From an uncultured bacterium (GTDB lineage Bacteria > Actinomycetota > Coriobacteriia > Coriobacteriales > Atopobiaceae), in assembly GCA_905215465.1 (NCBI GenBank), contig CAJMPT010000050.1:1-11201 (forward strand): a DNA stretch of 11,201 nt, in the 5' to 3' direction. The notes under the pieces are model-generated. The model made no database searches, was not told the origin of the DNA, and saw only the letters and a program-made list of their open reading frames with translations. Shown here one piece after another: positions 1-8,513 of this stretch; positions within the stretch are counted from its first letter, which is position 1; the number at the start of each line of letters is the position of its first letter. A program made the position numbers and the translations under genes.

Positions 1-625
1 CGTTGATCTGCGAGCTGATGGCGCCCTTGCCGTCCTGCGTGCACGGCGTGAGGCCAATCATGCGCTGACTGTAGTTGTATCTGTAGTAGCCATCACGGAA
101 GAAGTTGTTGCCGATGCGGTCGGTACTGTCGCTGGCAAACTTCACGACGGAAACCCGGTGCTGCATCTCCGGGTCATCGATTCCCTCGTTTGCCTTTGCG
201 ATCTCGTCGACGAAGGCATTCGCGGCAGCCTTCAGGGCATCGATCTTCTTCACTCCGCCACTCATCCCATCCTCCATCGAGCCAGAGGCATCGAGAACGA
301 GGACGATGTCGAGCGGCGTGGTCGACGTCATCGTCAGGTTTGAGGTCGAGGAGATGGCGGAGAGGGCAGTCAGGAAGTCCGAGTTGCCCTTCTTGATCGT
401 CATGGTTCCGCCAGCGCCTGTGAGGTCGATGTCGCCGTCGGAGACGGTCTTGTCCGTCCAGATGCGGCCGACGTTCTCCGTCGAGTTATCGAGGCCCCAG
501 TCACGCCACGTCGATGCGGAGGAGGGATCTGCCAACGTCGTGGCACCCACCGTCGCGGCAAGGGTCGTCGTCGGAGCTAATGCGAGAAGTACAACGAACA
601 ACAACAAGAGCCTTAGACGCTTCAT
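1..625 (-). CDS. Secreted von Willebrand factor A-domain surface protein (3' end outside window)
   Basis: The 208 codons in the window start at ATG (623-625) behind a perfect AGGAGG at 631-636; the rest lies beyond the left edge. The N-terminus has basic residues, then a hydrophobic stretch (residues 3-18) and a TLA-A type signal-peptidase site near residue 24, so the protein is predicted to be exported. Residues 54-65 read RIWTDKTVSDGD, a motif I associate with Gram-positive VWA pilin/adhesin proteins. A VWA domain starts near residue 105 (DIVLVLDASGSM) with the metal-binding DxSxS residues D112, S114 and S116 intact. Such domains bind ligands through a metal ion, and the family often forms pilus tips or adhesins, frequently with later Cna-B/SpaA domains and a sortase signal; none of those can be seen here. 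The gene starts 104 bases after the LuxR-family regulator on the same strand, which may control it (inference). No convincing promoter is visible in the gap. The VWA call is firm; adhesin function is inferred. Confidence 0.85.
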   Translation of the reverse strand, partial: MKRLRLLLLFVVLLALAPTTTLAATVGATTLADPSSASTWRDWGLDNSTENVGRIWTDKTVSDGDIDLTGAGGTMTIKKGNSDFLTALSAISSTSNLTMTSTTPLDIVLVLDASGSMEDGMSGGVKKIDALKAAANAFVDEIAKANEGIDDPEMQHRVSVVKFASDSTDRIGNNFFRDGYYRYNYSQRMIGLTPCTQDGKGAISSQIN

Positions 626-729
626 GGCAACCTCCTCCAGCGAAAGCCAGCTAACCGAGCTTATCGTCAGGGAGCTGAAGCCAAACTGATAGGTCACACA
701 TGTGCCAACTTTAGATACCCGCAGGTAGA

Positions 730-2190
730 TTAGTTGGCGCCCTCGTCAAACCAGGCGACAAAATCGCGATAGAGACCAAGTCGCGTGGTCACTCCCGCCT
801 TCTCGTAGATGGAAGCGATATGTCGCTGGGCGACGCGCCGAGAGATAAAAAGCTCATCGGCTATCTCCTGAACGCCAAGGTCTGTGGAAAGGAGAAGACC
901 GCACACCTCCGCCTCTCGGGCGGTAAGGCCGAGCTTCTCAATATAAGTATCGAGGGCCTCCTCGCGAGACGGGCTGGAAGGCCGCGGAAGGCCGCCGCCA
1001 AATGCCACGCCATCCTCCCCCCCCAGGCCTTTCGTGACGCCCCAGGCAATGTCGCGAAGAAGGACCAGAAGGCAGCCAATCGACAACAGACACGACACGC
1101 CCGCCGTCGCCACCACGCCACACGACTCGAAGAAAGGCCGCGCGGACAACGCTCCAATGGCTCCCACAAAACAGCTGACGGCTCTGCCCACGCTCGCGAT
1201 GACCTCCGGGCGCGACGTATCGGGTGCGATCCTCATAAAGCTCGCGCTGAGATACATGACGTAGAAGGCGCCGTAGACCCCCGCCATGACGGTAGCCATG
1301 CCCAACCACCCATCCGCCTCGGCAGCAGGCGTTGCCACGGCGATGAGAAACATCGCGCATACCGTGATAAGAGATCTGAGGTTGCCATTCTTTAGGTCAA
1401 AGAGCACGCCTACAAGCGGGAGGGACAGCATATAGACGATTTTCGATAGGCCCACACTGATGATTTCGCCGCTGGCGTACTTCCAGACGAGGACGCTATC
1501 GAGAAGGCCGTAATCGAAGGTCATGGCAACCGCAGCGATCACGAGGATGACGATAGGGCGCCCTCCCACGGTGGGAGGCTGCTTCTCGGTGGGGTCTTGC
1601 TCGAGCCTCCGACTGTTGGCTGGACGCGTGAAGAGCCACGTGATGGCGGACAAGCTCAGGACCACACAGACGACAAACACAACGGATGTCTGCCCCATCA
1701 CCTCGACAGCATATTGAAGCAGGGAAGAGACGCCCATCCCTATCCCAAGTGCCCTGCCGGAGAATTCGCTGCCATAAGACACCAGGCTAAAACCGTAGTG
1801 AATGTCGGCGCCGAGTACGCCGAGCGCGAGGACCGTCGCGCAGCTAGCCAGAAGAAGGCTCTCAATGCGCCGGGTGGCCATCATCCCGATGGAGCCAACG
1901 AGGCAGAGCGCGAGGACGAAGGGAACCGCCATCTTCCTATACTTTTGAGTAGGCAAATAGGAGCGGGCAACCCAGAACAGAACATAACCAAGCCCCGTGA
2001 AAGCCAGCAGGAGCGCATATGTAGAGCCGAGGACGCCAACCTCCGCCAAACGAGGCGCACGGGCGAGCGTCGCGGCCATACAGAGCTTCCAGGCAAAGAA
2101 GTAGAGCGTGAATGCCGTCGCCTCGATCAAGAGGGGCCAGGAGGCGGCATGGGGACAGTCGGCACGATGGGACTTGCTAGCCTCGCTCAT
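730..2190 (-). CDS. LuxR-family transcriptional regulator with an N-terminal 12-helix membrane (MFS-like) domain
   Basis: This 486-residue protein has about twelve hydrophobic segments across residues 18-380, arranged like a major-facilitator transporter, with a hydrophilic break at about 188-211 between the two halves. A cytoplasmic linker follows, then a C-terminal LuxR-type helix-turn-helix at about 419-477 (LTAREAEVC, then EIADELFISRRVAQRHIASI). It is therefore expected to sit in the membrane and bind DNA directly, with the transporter-like part acting as sensor. This architecture is strongly expanded in Coriobacteriia such as Eggerthella, usually next to the genes it controls. The ATG at 2190 is chosen because AGGAGG lies 6 bases upstream; an in-frame upstream start at 2289 adds 33 unlikely residues and would lie upstream of the predicted promoter. 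Lineage-typical but function unknown: ligand and targets cannot be read from sequence. The downstream VWA gene is the nearest candidate target (inference). No phosphoreceiver domain is present. Confidence 0.88.
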   Translation of the reverse strand: MSEASKSHRADCPHAASWPLLIEATAFTLYFFAWKLCMAATLARAPRLAEVGVLGSTYALLLAFTGLGYVLFWVARSYLPTQKYRKMAVPFVLALCLVGSIGMMATRRIESLLLASCATVLALGVLGADIHYGFSLVSYGSEFSGRALGIGMGVSSLLQYAVEVMGQTSVVFVVCVVLSLSAITWLFTRPANSRRLEQDPTEKQPPTVGGRPIVILVIAAVAMTFDYGLLDSVLVWKYASGEIISVGLSKIVYMLSLPLVGVLFDLKNGNLRSLITVCAMFLIAVATPAAEADGWLGMATVMAGVYGAFYVMYLSASFMRIAPDTSRPEVIASVGRAVSCFVGAIGALSARPFFESCGVVATAGVSCLLSIGCLLVLLRDIAWGVTKGLGGEDGVAFGGGLPRPSSPSREEALDTYIEKLGLTAREAEVCGLLLSTDLGVQEIADELFISRRVAQRHIASIYEKAGVTTRLGLYRDFVAWFDEGAN

Positions 2191-2196
2191 CCTGGA

Positions 2197-2202
2197 CCTC
2201 CT
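2197..2202 (-). promoter_or_regulatory. Ribosome binding site fixing the LuxR-family gene start
   Basis: AGGAGG on the minus strand lies 6 bases before the ATG at 2188-2190. It decides this start over the longer in-frame option at 2289. Confidence 0.8.
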
Positions 2203-2220
2203 CTCCTCTTTTAGTCCCCC

Positions 2221-2249
2221 ATAGTATTTGAGGTAGGGGGGGACAACAA
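2221..2249 (-). promoter_or_regulatory. Candidate sigma-70 promoter of the LuxR-family regulator
   Basis: On the minus strand TTGTTG (2244-2249) and TACTAT (2221-2226) are separated by exactly 17 bases. Transcription would start near 2214, giving a leader of about 25 bases before the ATG at 2190. The -35 box lies inside the left arm of the inverted repeat at 2240-2268, so a protein bound there could block or assist RNA polymerase. Both hexamers deviate from consensus. Confidence 0.5.
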
Positions 2250-2268
2250 AAAAAGCGACAGTTGTCCC
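2240..2268. repeat. Inverted repeat overlapping the regulator promoter (candidate operator)
   Basis: GGGACAAC (2240-2247) and GTTGTCCC (2261-2268) are perfect 8-base inverted arms around a 13-base spacer containing a run of seven A. The right arm also forms a shorter palindrome, GACAGTTGTC (2257-2266). The repeat overlaps the predicted -35 box of the LuxR-family gene, so autoregulation is a reasonable inference; the bound protein is unknown. Confidence 0.5.
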
Positions 2269-2309
2269 AACACTGATTGGGTATCGCAAAACGAGGGCGG
2301 ATCCAAACC

Positions 2310-2318
2310 GACAGTGTC
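2310..2318. repeat. GACA-TGTC half-site pair upstream of the LuxR-family regulator
   Basis: GACAGTGTC is an inverted repeat with a one-base centre, related to GACAGTTGTC (2257-2266) and GACATTTGTC (2343-2352) in the same non-coding stretch. Short motifs like this can recur by chance; the case rests on three copies within 100 bases. Confidence 0.3.
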
Positions 2319-2342
2319 ACTACGACATACCCGCGTCTCACG

Positions 2343-2352
2343 GACATTTGTC
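2343..2352. repeat. GACA-TGTC half-site pair, distal copy
   Basis: GACATTTGTC is an inverted repeat with a two-base centre. It is the third and most distant copy of the GACA/TGTC motif upstream of the LuxR-family gene and lies between that gene's promoter and the tRNA terminator. Confidence 0.3.
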
Positions 2353-2404
2353 GTTATACCTCACGGCGCTGGGCAGAAGAGACGTGAGGGGGGGGGAAAG
2401 GTTG

Positions 2405-2435
2405 AAAAAAGCCGCCAAGGATAACCCCGGCGGCT
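2405..2435 (-). terminator. Intrinsic terminator of the tRNA-Ile/tRNA-Ala operon
   Basis: Read on the minus strand, AGCCGCCGGGG and CCTTGGCGGCT form an 11-bp stem (two G-U pairs) around the loop TTAT at 2410-2435. The right arm runs straight into a run of T (2405-2410). It begins about 10 bases past the tRNA-Ala 3' end and insulates the LuxR-family gene from tRNA transcription. Confidence 0.92.
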
Positions 2436-2444
2436 GTGCTGTCT

Positions 2445-2520
2445 TGGTGGAGACAATGGGGTTCGAACCCACGACCTCAGGCTTGCAAAGCCCGCGCTCT
2501 CCCAGCTGAGCTATGTCCCC
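2445..2520 (-). tRNA. tRNA-Ala (anticodon TGC)
   Basis: A 76-base cloverleaf with CCA encoded in the gene. The acceptor stem pairs GGGGACA with TGTCTCC and includes the G3-U70 wobble that is the identity element for alanyl-tRNA synthetase. The D arm (GCTCAGCTGGGAGAGC) and T arm (GTGGGTTCGAACCCCAT) are standard. The anticodon loop CTTTGCAAG carries TGC. It is the second gene of a two-tRNA operon, just before the terminator. Confidence 0.97.
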
Positions 2521-2542
2521 GTGCTCTTTCTCTGACCTACAT

Positions 2543-2587
2543 AATAATCGCCCCAGCGGCGACTCGGCTAACACTGGGGCGACTATT
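2543..2587 (-). repeat. Stem-loop in the spacer between tRNA-Ile and tRNA-Ala
   Basis: Arms of 14 bases (2543-2556 and 2574-2587; core CGCCCCAG/CTGGGGCG) pair fully in the minus-strand transcript if one G-U pair is allowed, around a 17-base loop. No T-run follows the hairpin in that direction, so it is not a standard terminator. Its place between two tRNAs in one transcript suggests a processing or spacer structure (inference). Confidence 0.6.
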
Positions 2588-2600
2588 GCCAAAAAAAAGT

Positions 2601-2677
2601 TGGTGGGCCTGACAAGGTTCGAACTTGTGACCTCCCGGTTATCAGCCGGACGCTCTAACCAACTGAGCTACAGGCCC
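2601..2677 (-). tRNA. tRNA-Ile (anticodon GAT)
   Basis: A 77-base cloverleaf with encoded CCA. The acceptor stem GGGCCTG pairs perfectly with CAGGCCC. The D arm is GCTCAGTTGGTTAGAGC, the anticodon loop CTGATAA carries GAT, and the T arm is CAAGTTCGAACCTTG. It is the first gene of the operon, starting 13 bases after the -10 box. Ile-GAT and Ala-TGC often sit inside rRNA operons, but here they stand alone downstream of gyrA, as in mycobacteria. Confidence 0.97.
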
Positions 2678-2690
2678 AACGCGAGAAGTA

Positions 2691-2719
2691 ATACTACGCG
2701 CTACCCCCATCGCCGTCAA
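2691..2719 (-). promoter_or_regulatory. Sigma-70 promoter of the tRNA-Ile/tRNA-Ala operon
   Basis: On the minus strand TTGACG (-35, 2714-2719) and TAGTAT (-10, 2691-2696) are separated by exactly 17 bases. The expected start falls 6-7 bases before the mature tRNA-Ile 5' end, a normal leader for a tRNA gene. A GC-rich stretch lies between the -10 box and the tRNA start, as is common at stable-RNA promoters. Confidence 0.8.
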
Positions 2720-2808
2720 CAACTTTTTTGAGAAAACTATTCCGAGGGCCAAATTCTCCCGATCGCCCGCCCGATTGCGGGTAGGATTACCACCGCAACA
2801 GGCGCATC

Positions 2809-2814
2809 GGGAGG
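2809..2814 (+). promoter_or_regulatory. Ribosome binding site pointing to a TTG start for the DUF151 gene
   Basis: GGGAGG lies 5 bases before a TTG (2820-2822) but 20 bases before the first in-frame ATG that gives a family-like N-terminus (2835). That ATG has no well-spaced Shine-Dalgarno site, so the TTG is preferred. Confidence 0.6.
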
Positions 2815-2819
2815 TTTAT

Positions 2820-3362
2820 TTGTCACTCAGAAGAATGGACATCAAGTCGGTCGTCGTGGGCGAGGGCCCCGTCGCGTCCCTGGTGGTGCTCTGTCCCCAG
2901 CAGACCAAGGCCGGCGAGGGAGCCATCAAGCTGCCCATTCGCATCGGAACGGTGGAGGCCGCGGCCATCAGCATGGGCGTCGAGCGCCCGGCGGGCGGAC
3001 GCCCCATGACGCATGACCTTCTCGCCAGTGCCATAGAGGCCCTTGGCGGAAAGGTGGCCAGCGTCCGCGTGACGTCGGTCAGCGGCACCACGTTCTACGC
3101 GCAGGTGGAGCTCGTCGCCACGGACGGCAACCACGAGTACCTGGACGCCCGTCCCTCCGACGCCATTGCCCTGGCGGTCCGCACCGGCGCCCCGGTCTAT
3201 GCCGAGGAGTCCGTCCTCACCACGGCCGCGCTCCCGGACTTTGCCGCGGTAGAGAAGGACGAGCGGGAGGCCGAGCTGGCCGAGTTCCACCGCTTTGTGG
3301 AGGGCCTCTCCCCGGAGGACTTCAACGTGCCCACAGATGGCAACTCGGACGCCCAGGCGTAG
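2820..3362 (+). CDS. Bifunctional nuclease (BFN/DUF151) family protein
   Basis: The protein has 180 residues from the TTG at 2820, or 175 from the ATG at 2835. The DUF151 domain fills about residues 6-145: an MDIKSVVVG strand, then LPIRIGTVEAAAISMG, a PMTHDLLASAIEALGG helix, and the conserved ARPSDAIALAVRTGAPVYA block. A charged tail follows, ending in SPEDFN, as in other members. Plant BFN members are reported to have RNase and DNase activity; the bacterial role is poorly defined, so nuclease activity here is family inference. No signal peptide or membrane segment is present, so it should be cytoplasmic. It is the only plus-strand gene in the window: divergent from the tRNA operon (142-base gap) and convergent with gyrA. 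I see no convincing promoter in the gap. It may share the hairpin terminator at 3421-3447, although the T-run there is poor on this strand. Confidence 0.9.
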   Translation: MSLRRMDIKSVVVGEGPVASLVVLCPQQTKAGEGAIKLPIRIGTVEAAAISMGVERPAGGRPMTHDLLASAIEALGGKVASVRVTSVSGTTFYAQVELVATDGNHEYLDARPSDAIALAVRTGAPVYAEESVLTTAALPDFAAVEKDEREAELAEFHRFVEGLSPEDFNVPTDGNSDAQA

Positions 3363-3415
3363 CCACCCACGCGGGGTGTGCGCCCAGTGTCCCTCCCAAC
3401 CACAATCAGGTCACC

Positions 3416-3447
3416 AAAAAAAGGAGGCCCCAACCGGGGGCCTCCTT
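3416..3447 (-). terminator. Intrinsic terminator of gyrA, possibly bidirectional
   Basis: AAGGAGGCCCC (3421-3431) and GGGGCCTCCTT (3437-3447) form an 11-bp GC-rich stem with a 5-base loop. In the minus-strand transcript it is followed by seven T (complement of 3416-3422), about 30 bases after the gyrA stop. On the plus strand only TT then CATTTG follows, so termination of the convergent DUF151 gene would be weaker. Confidence 0.93.
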
Positions 3448-3476
3448 CATTTGTGCGTCAGCCAGAGAGGCGAGGG

Positions 3477-6254
<2,778 letters not shown>

Positions 6255-6285
6255 GTAAGGCCTTTCTCTAGGTGGCGTTTCTGCT

Positions 6286-6311
6286 GGCGAGAAGGACGCG
6301 TCCCTCTCGCC
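6286..6311. repeat. Near-perfect 26-base palindrome in the gyrB-gyrA spacer
   Basis: GGCGAGAGGGACG and CGTCCTTCTCGCC (minus strand) are adjacent 13-base arms that pair fully in RNA with one G-U pair. No T-run follows, so it is not an ordinary intrinsic terminator. It lies about 30 bases before the gyrA start and could tune gyrA expression through RNA stability or processing, or be a protein-binding site (inference). Confidence 0.6.
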
Positions 6312-6345
6312 TAAACGATGCGAGGGCGCAGGGCCCGGGCATCAC

Positions 6346-8373
6346 CTACGCGTCAAGGAAGCGCGCGTCGTGGGCGTGGCGCTCGATGTACTCGCGGCGG
6401 TACTCCACCTGGTTGCCCATCAGCTCGCGCACCGCGCGCTCGGCGGCGGAGGCGTCGTCGATGGTCACGCGCTGCAGGATGCGGGTGCGCGGGTCCATGG
6501 TGGTGGAGGCCAGCTGCTTGGGGTCCATCTCACCAAGGCCCTTGTAGCGCTGGACGGTGTACGGACGCTTCTTCTTCTTGACCTTGCCGTTGGTGGAGTC
6601 CTCCACCTCCTCGTCACTGTCGTAGTCAAAGCCCAGCTCGCGGATCTTGCGGCGAAGGATGTCCTCCTCGGGCTCCTTGCCGTTGGGGTAGACGTAGTAG
6701 ATCTTCTTGCGGACCTTGATGCCAAAGATCGGCGGGCAGGCGGCGTAGACGTAGCCGGCGTCAATAAGCGGTCGCATGTACTTGTAGAAGAACGTCAGCA
6801 GCAGGATGCGGATGTGCGCGCCGTCGACGTCTGCATCGGTCATGATGATGATCTTGTGGTAGCGCGCCTTGGAGATGTCGAAGTCCCCGCCGTCACCGGA
6901 GGCGTTGGTTACGCCGGTGCCGATGGCGGTGATGAGCGCCTGGATGGTGTCGCTCGAGAAGGCGCGGTGGTCGCCCACGCGCTCCACGTTCAAGATTTTG
7001 CCTCGCAAGGGGAGAATTGCCTGGATGTCTCGGCGACGGCCGTCCTTGGCCGAGCCGCCTGCCGAGTCGCCCTCGACGATGAAGAGCTCGGTGAGCTCCG
7101 CGTCTCGGACGGAGCAGTCCGCCAGCTTGCCGGGAAGGTGGGCGGTCTCCAGGAGGGACTTGCGACGCGTTGCCTCGCGGGCCTTGCGGGCCGCGGTGCG
7201 GGCCTTGGAAGCCTGCATGGCCTTGTTGACGATGGTGCGGCCCTGCTTGGGGTGCTCCTCGAGGTACTCGGCAAGGCCGTCGGAGACCACCTTCATGACC
7301 AGCGGGCGCATGAAGGAGCTGCCCAGCTTGGCCTTGGTCTGGCCCTCGAACTGCGGATCGCCCAGCTTGACGGAGATGATGGCCGTCAGACCCTCGCGGA
7401 TGTCATCGCCGGTGAGGTTGGCGTCCTTCTCCTTGAGGATGTTCTGCTTGCGGGCATAGTCATTGACCACGCGGGTGAGCGCCGTGCGGAAGCCCTCGAG
7501 GTGCATGCCGCCCTCGGGGGTGTAGATGTTGTTGGCAAAGCTCATGACGTTCTCGGAGTAGCCGGTGTTCCACTGGATGGCCACCTCGACCTCGCCGCGC
7601 TTCGCGGGGTTGTCGGCTTCGTTCTTGCCCTCGAGGTAGATGGGCCTCTTGAGACCGTCGGCCACCTCCTTGCCCTCGTTCAGAAACTTCACGAAGTCGA
7701 TGATGCCACCAGAGTAGCAGAACTCCGCCACGCGCGGGGTGAGCTCGCGCTCGTCGGTGAGCACGATCTTGAGGTCGCGGTTGAGGAAGGCCATCTCCTG
7801 CAGGCGGTCGTGCAGCGTGTCAAAGCTGTAGACCGTGGTCTCGAAGATCTCGTCGTCGGGCCAGAAGGTGATGGTGGTGCCCGTGGCCTGGGACTTGCCC
7901 ACCACGGTCATCTTCTTGACGGTCTTGCCGCGGGCAAACTCCATCTCGTAGATGTTGCCGTCGCGCTTGACCTGCACCACGAGGCGCTTGGAGAGGGCGT
8001 TGACGACGGAGCTGCCCACACCGTGCAGGCCGCCGGAGACCTTGTAGGCGGCGTTATCAAACTTGCCGCCCGCATGCAGGATGGTCAGGACGACCTCGAG
8101 GGTCGGAATCTTCTTGATGGGGTGCTTGTCCACGGGGATGCCGCGGCCGTTGTCTACGACGGTGATGGAGTTATCGGCGTGGATGGTCACCTGGATCTTG
8201 TTGCAGAAGCCGGCAAGGGCCTCGTCAACGGCGTTGTCCACGATCTCGTACACCAGGTGGTGCAGTCCGCTGGCGCTCGTCGAGCCGATGTACATGCCCG
8301 GGCGCTTGCGGACGGCCTCAAGACCCTCGAGGATCTTAATCTCGCTGCCGTCGTAGCTGTTCTTCTTTGCCAC
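6346..8373 (-). CDS. gyrB: DNA gyrase subunit B
   Basis: GyrB is the ATPase subunit of gyrase. The protein has 675 residues from the GTG at 8373. The GHKL ATPase fold shows EIVDNAVDEALAG (43-55), VVDNGRGIP (72-80) and the glycine-rich GGLHGVGSSVVNALS (114-128). The TOPRIM domain has the catalytic EGDSAGGSAK (434-443), PLRGKILNVE and the metal-binding TDADVDGAH (512-520). The C-terminus has QRYKGLGEMDP and a normal end. Between IYYVY and QRYKG there are about 45 residues, roughly twice the Bacillus length, with an acidic run followed by KVKKKKR. The start was chosen for its AGAGGA site 6 bases upstream and the family-like AKKNSYDGSEIKILEGLEAV; a GTG at 8418 would add 15 non-conserved residues behind a weaker AAAGG. 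It lies between the dciA-like gene and gyrA, and may have its own promoter at 8456-8484. Confidence 0.98.
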   Translation of the reverse strand: MAKKNSYDGSEIKILEGLEAVRKRPGMYIGSTSASGLHHLVYEIVDNAVDEALAGFCNKIQVTIHADNSITVVDNGRGIPVDKHPIKKIPTLEVVLTILHAGGKFDNAAYKVSGGLHGVGSSVVNALSKRLVVQVKRDGNIYEMEFARGKTVKKMTVVGKSQATGTTITFWPDDEIFETTVYSFDTLHDRLQEMAFLNRDLKIVLTDERELTPRVAEFCYSGGIIDFVKFLNEGKEVADGLKRPIYLEGKNEADNPAKRGEVEVAIQWNTGYSENVMSFANNIYTPEGGMHLEGFRTALTRVVNDYARKQNILKEKDANLTGDDIREGLTAIISVKLGDPQFEGQTKAKLGSSFMRPLVMKVVSDGLAEYLEEHPKQGRTIVNKAMQASKARTAARKAREATRRKSLLETAHLPGKLADCSVRDAELTELFIVEGDSAGGSAKDGRRRDIQAILPLRGKILNVERVGDHRAFSSDTIQALITAIGTGVTNASGDGGDFDISKARYHKIIIMTDADVDGAHIRILLLTFFYKYMRPLIDAGYVYAACPPIFGIKVRKKIYYVYPNGKEPEEDILRRKIRELGFDYDSDEEVEDSTNGKVKKKKRPYTVQRYKGLGEMDPKQLASTTMDPRTRILQRVTIDDASAAERAVRELMGNQVEYRREYIERHAHDARFLDA

Positions 8374-8379
8374 GCGTCG

Positions 8380-8385
8380 TCCTCT
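8380..8385 (-). promoter_or_regulatory. Ribosome binding site fixing the gyrB start
   Basis: AGAGGA on the minus strand, 6 bases before the GTG at 8371-8373. It supports this start over the longer in-frame GTG at 8416-8418. Confidence 0.6.
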
Positions 8386-8455
8386 CTCGGGGCTCTTCTC
8401 CCCGCATCGGCTGTTCACGCAACCTTTGTTGAATTACGGGCTGATGCCAAAAACA

Positions 8456-8484
8456 GGCATAGCCAGACCATGATAGCCCATCAA
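8456..8484 (-). promoter_or_regulatory. Possible promoter of gyrB
   Basis: TTGATG (8479-8484) and TATGCC (8456-8461) on the minus strand are separated by 17 bases in the 140-base gap before gyrB. The -10 box matches consensus only in its first half, so this is tentative. Confidence 0.35.
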
Positions 8485-8502
8485 AAGGCCATGAGAGGCC
8501 TT
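8483..8502 (-). terminator. Weak terminator-like hairpin after the dciA-like gene
   Basis: AAGGCC (8497-8502 complement) and GGCCTT (8485-8490 complement) form a 6-bp stem with a 6-base loop, followed by a short T-run (8483-8486). It lies 11 bases past the dciA-like stop codon. Short stem and T-run suggest partial termination at most. It overlaps the possible gyrB -35 box. Confidence 0.3.
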
Positions 8503-8513
8503 CTGAGGCCCCT

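Noticed and set aside
105..689. Plus-strand open frame of 194 codons at the left end
   Set aside because: The minus strand carries a signal peptide, a strong ribosome binding site and an intact VWA metal site across the same bases.
626..729. Promoter for the VWA gene in the 104-base gap
   Set aside because: No pair of -35 and -10 boxes at acceptable spacing was found; the CACATGTG palindrome at 697-704 alone is too short to call an operator.
2388..2396. Run of nine G as a phase-variable tract
   Set aside because: It is not inside a gene or between promoter boxes, so a change in length has no visible effect.
2543..2587. Hairpin between the tRNAs as a terminator
   Set aside because: In the transcribed direction the hairpin is followed by mixed sequence rather than T. 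The A-run next to it on the plus strand is on the wrong side for a minus-strand terminator.
2338..2592. Small minus-strand frame encoding IAQLGERGLCKPEVVGSNP
   Set aside because: This peptide is the translation of the tRNA-Ala gene, a common false gene call.
2678..2819. Promoter for the DUF151 gene on the plus strand
   Set aside because: TTGAGA (2728-2733) is followed at 17 bases only by AAATTC, a poor -10 box, so I do not call it.
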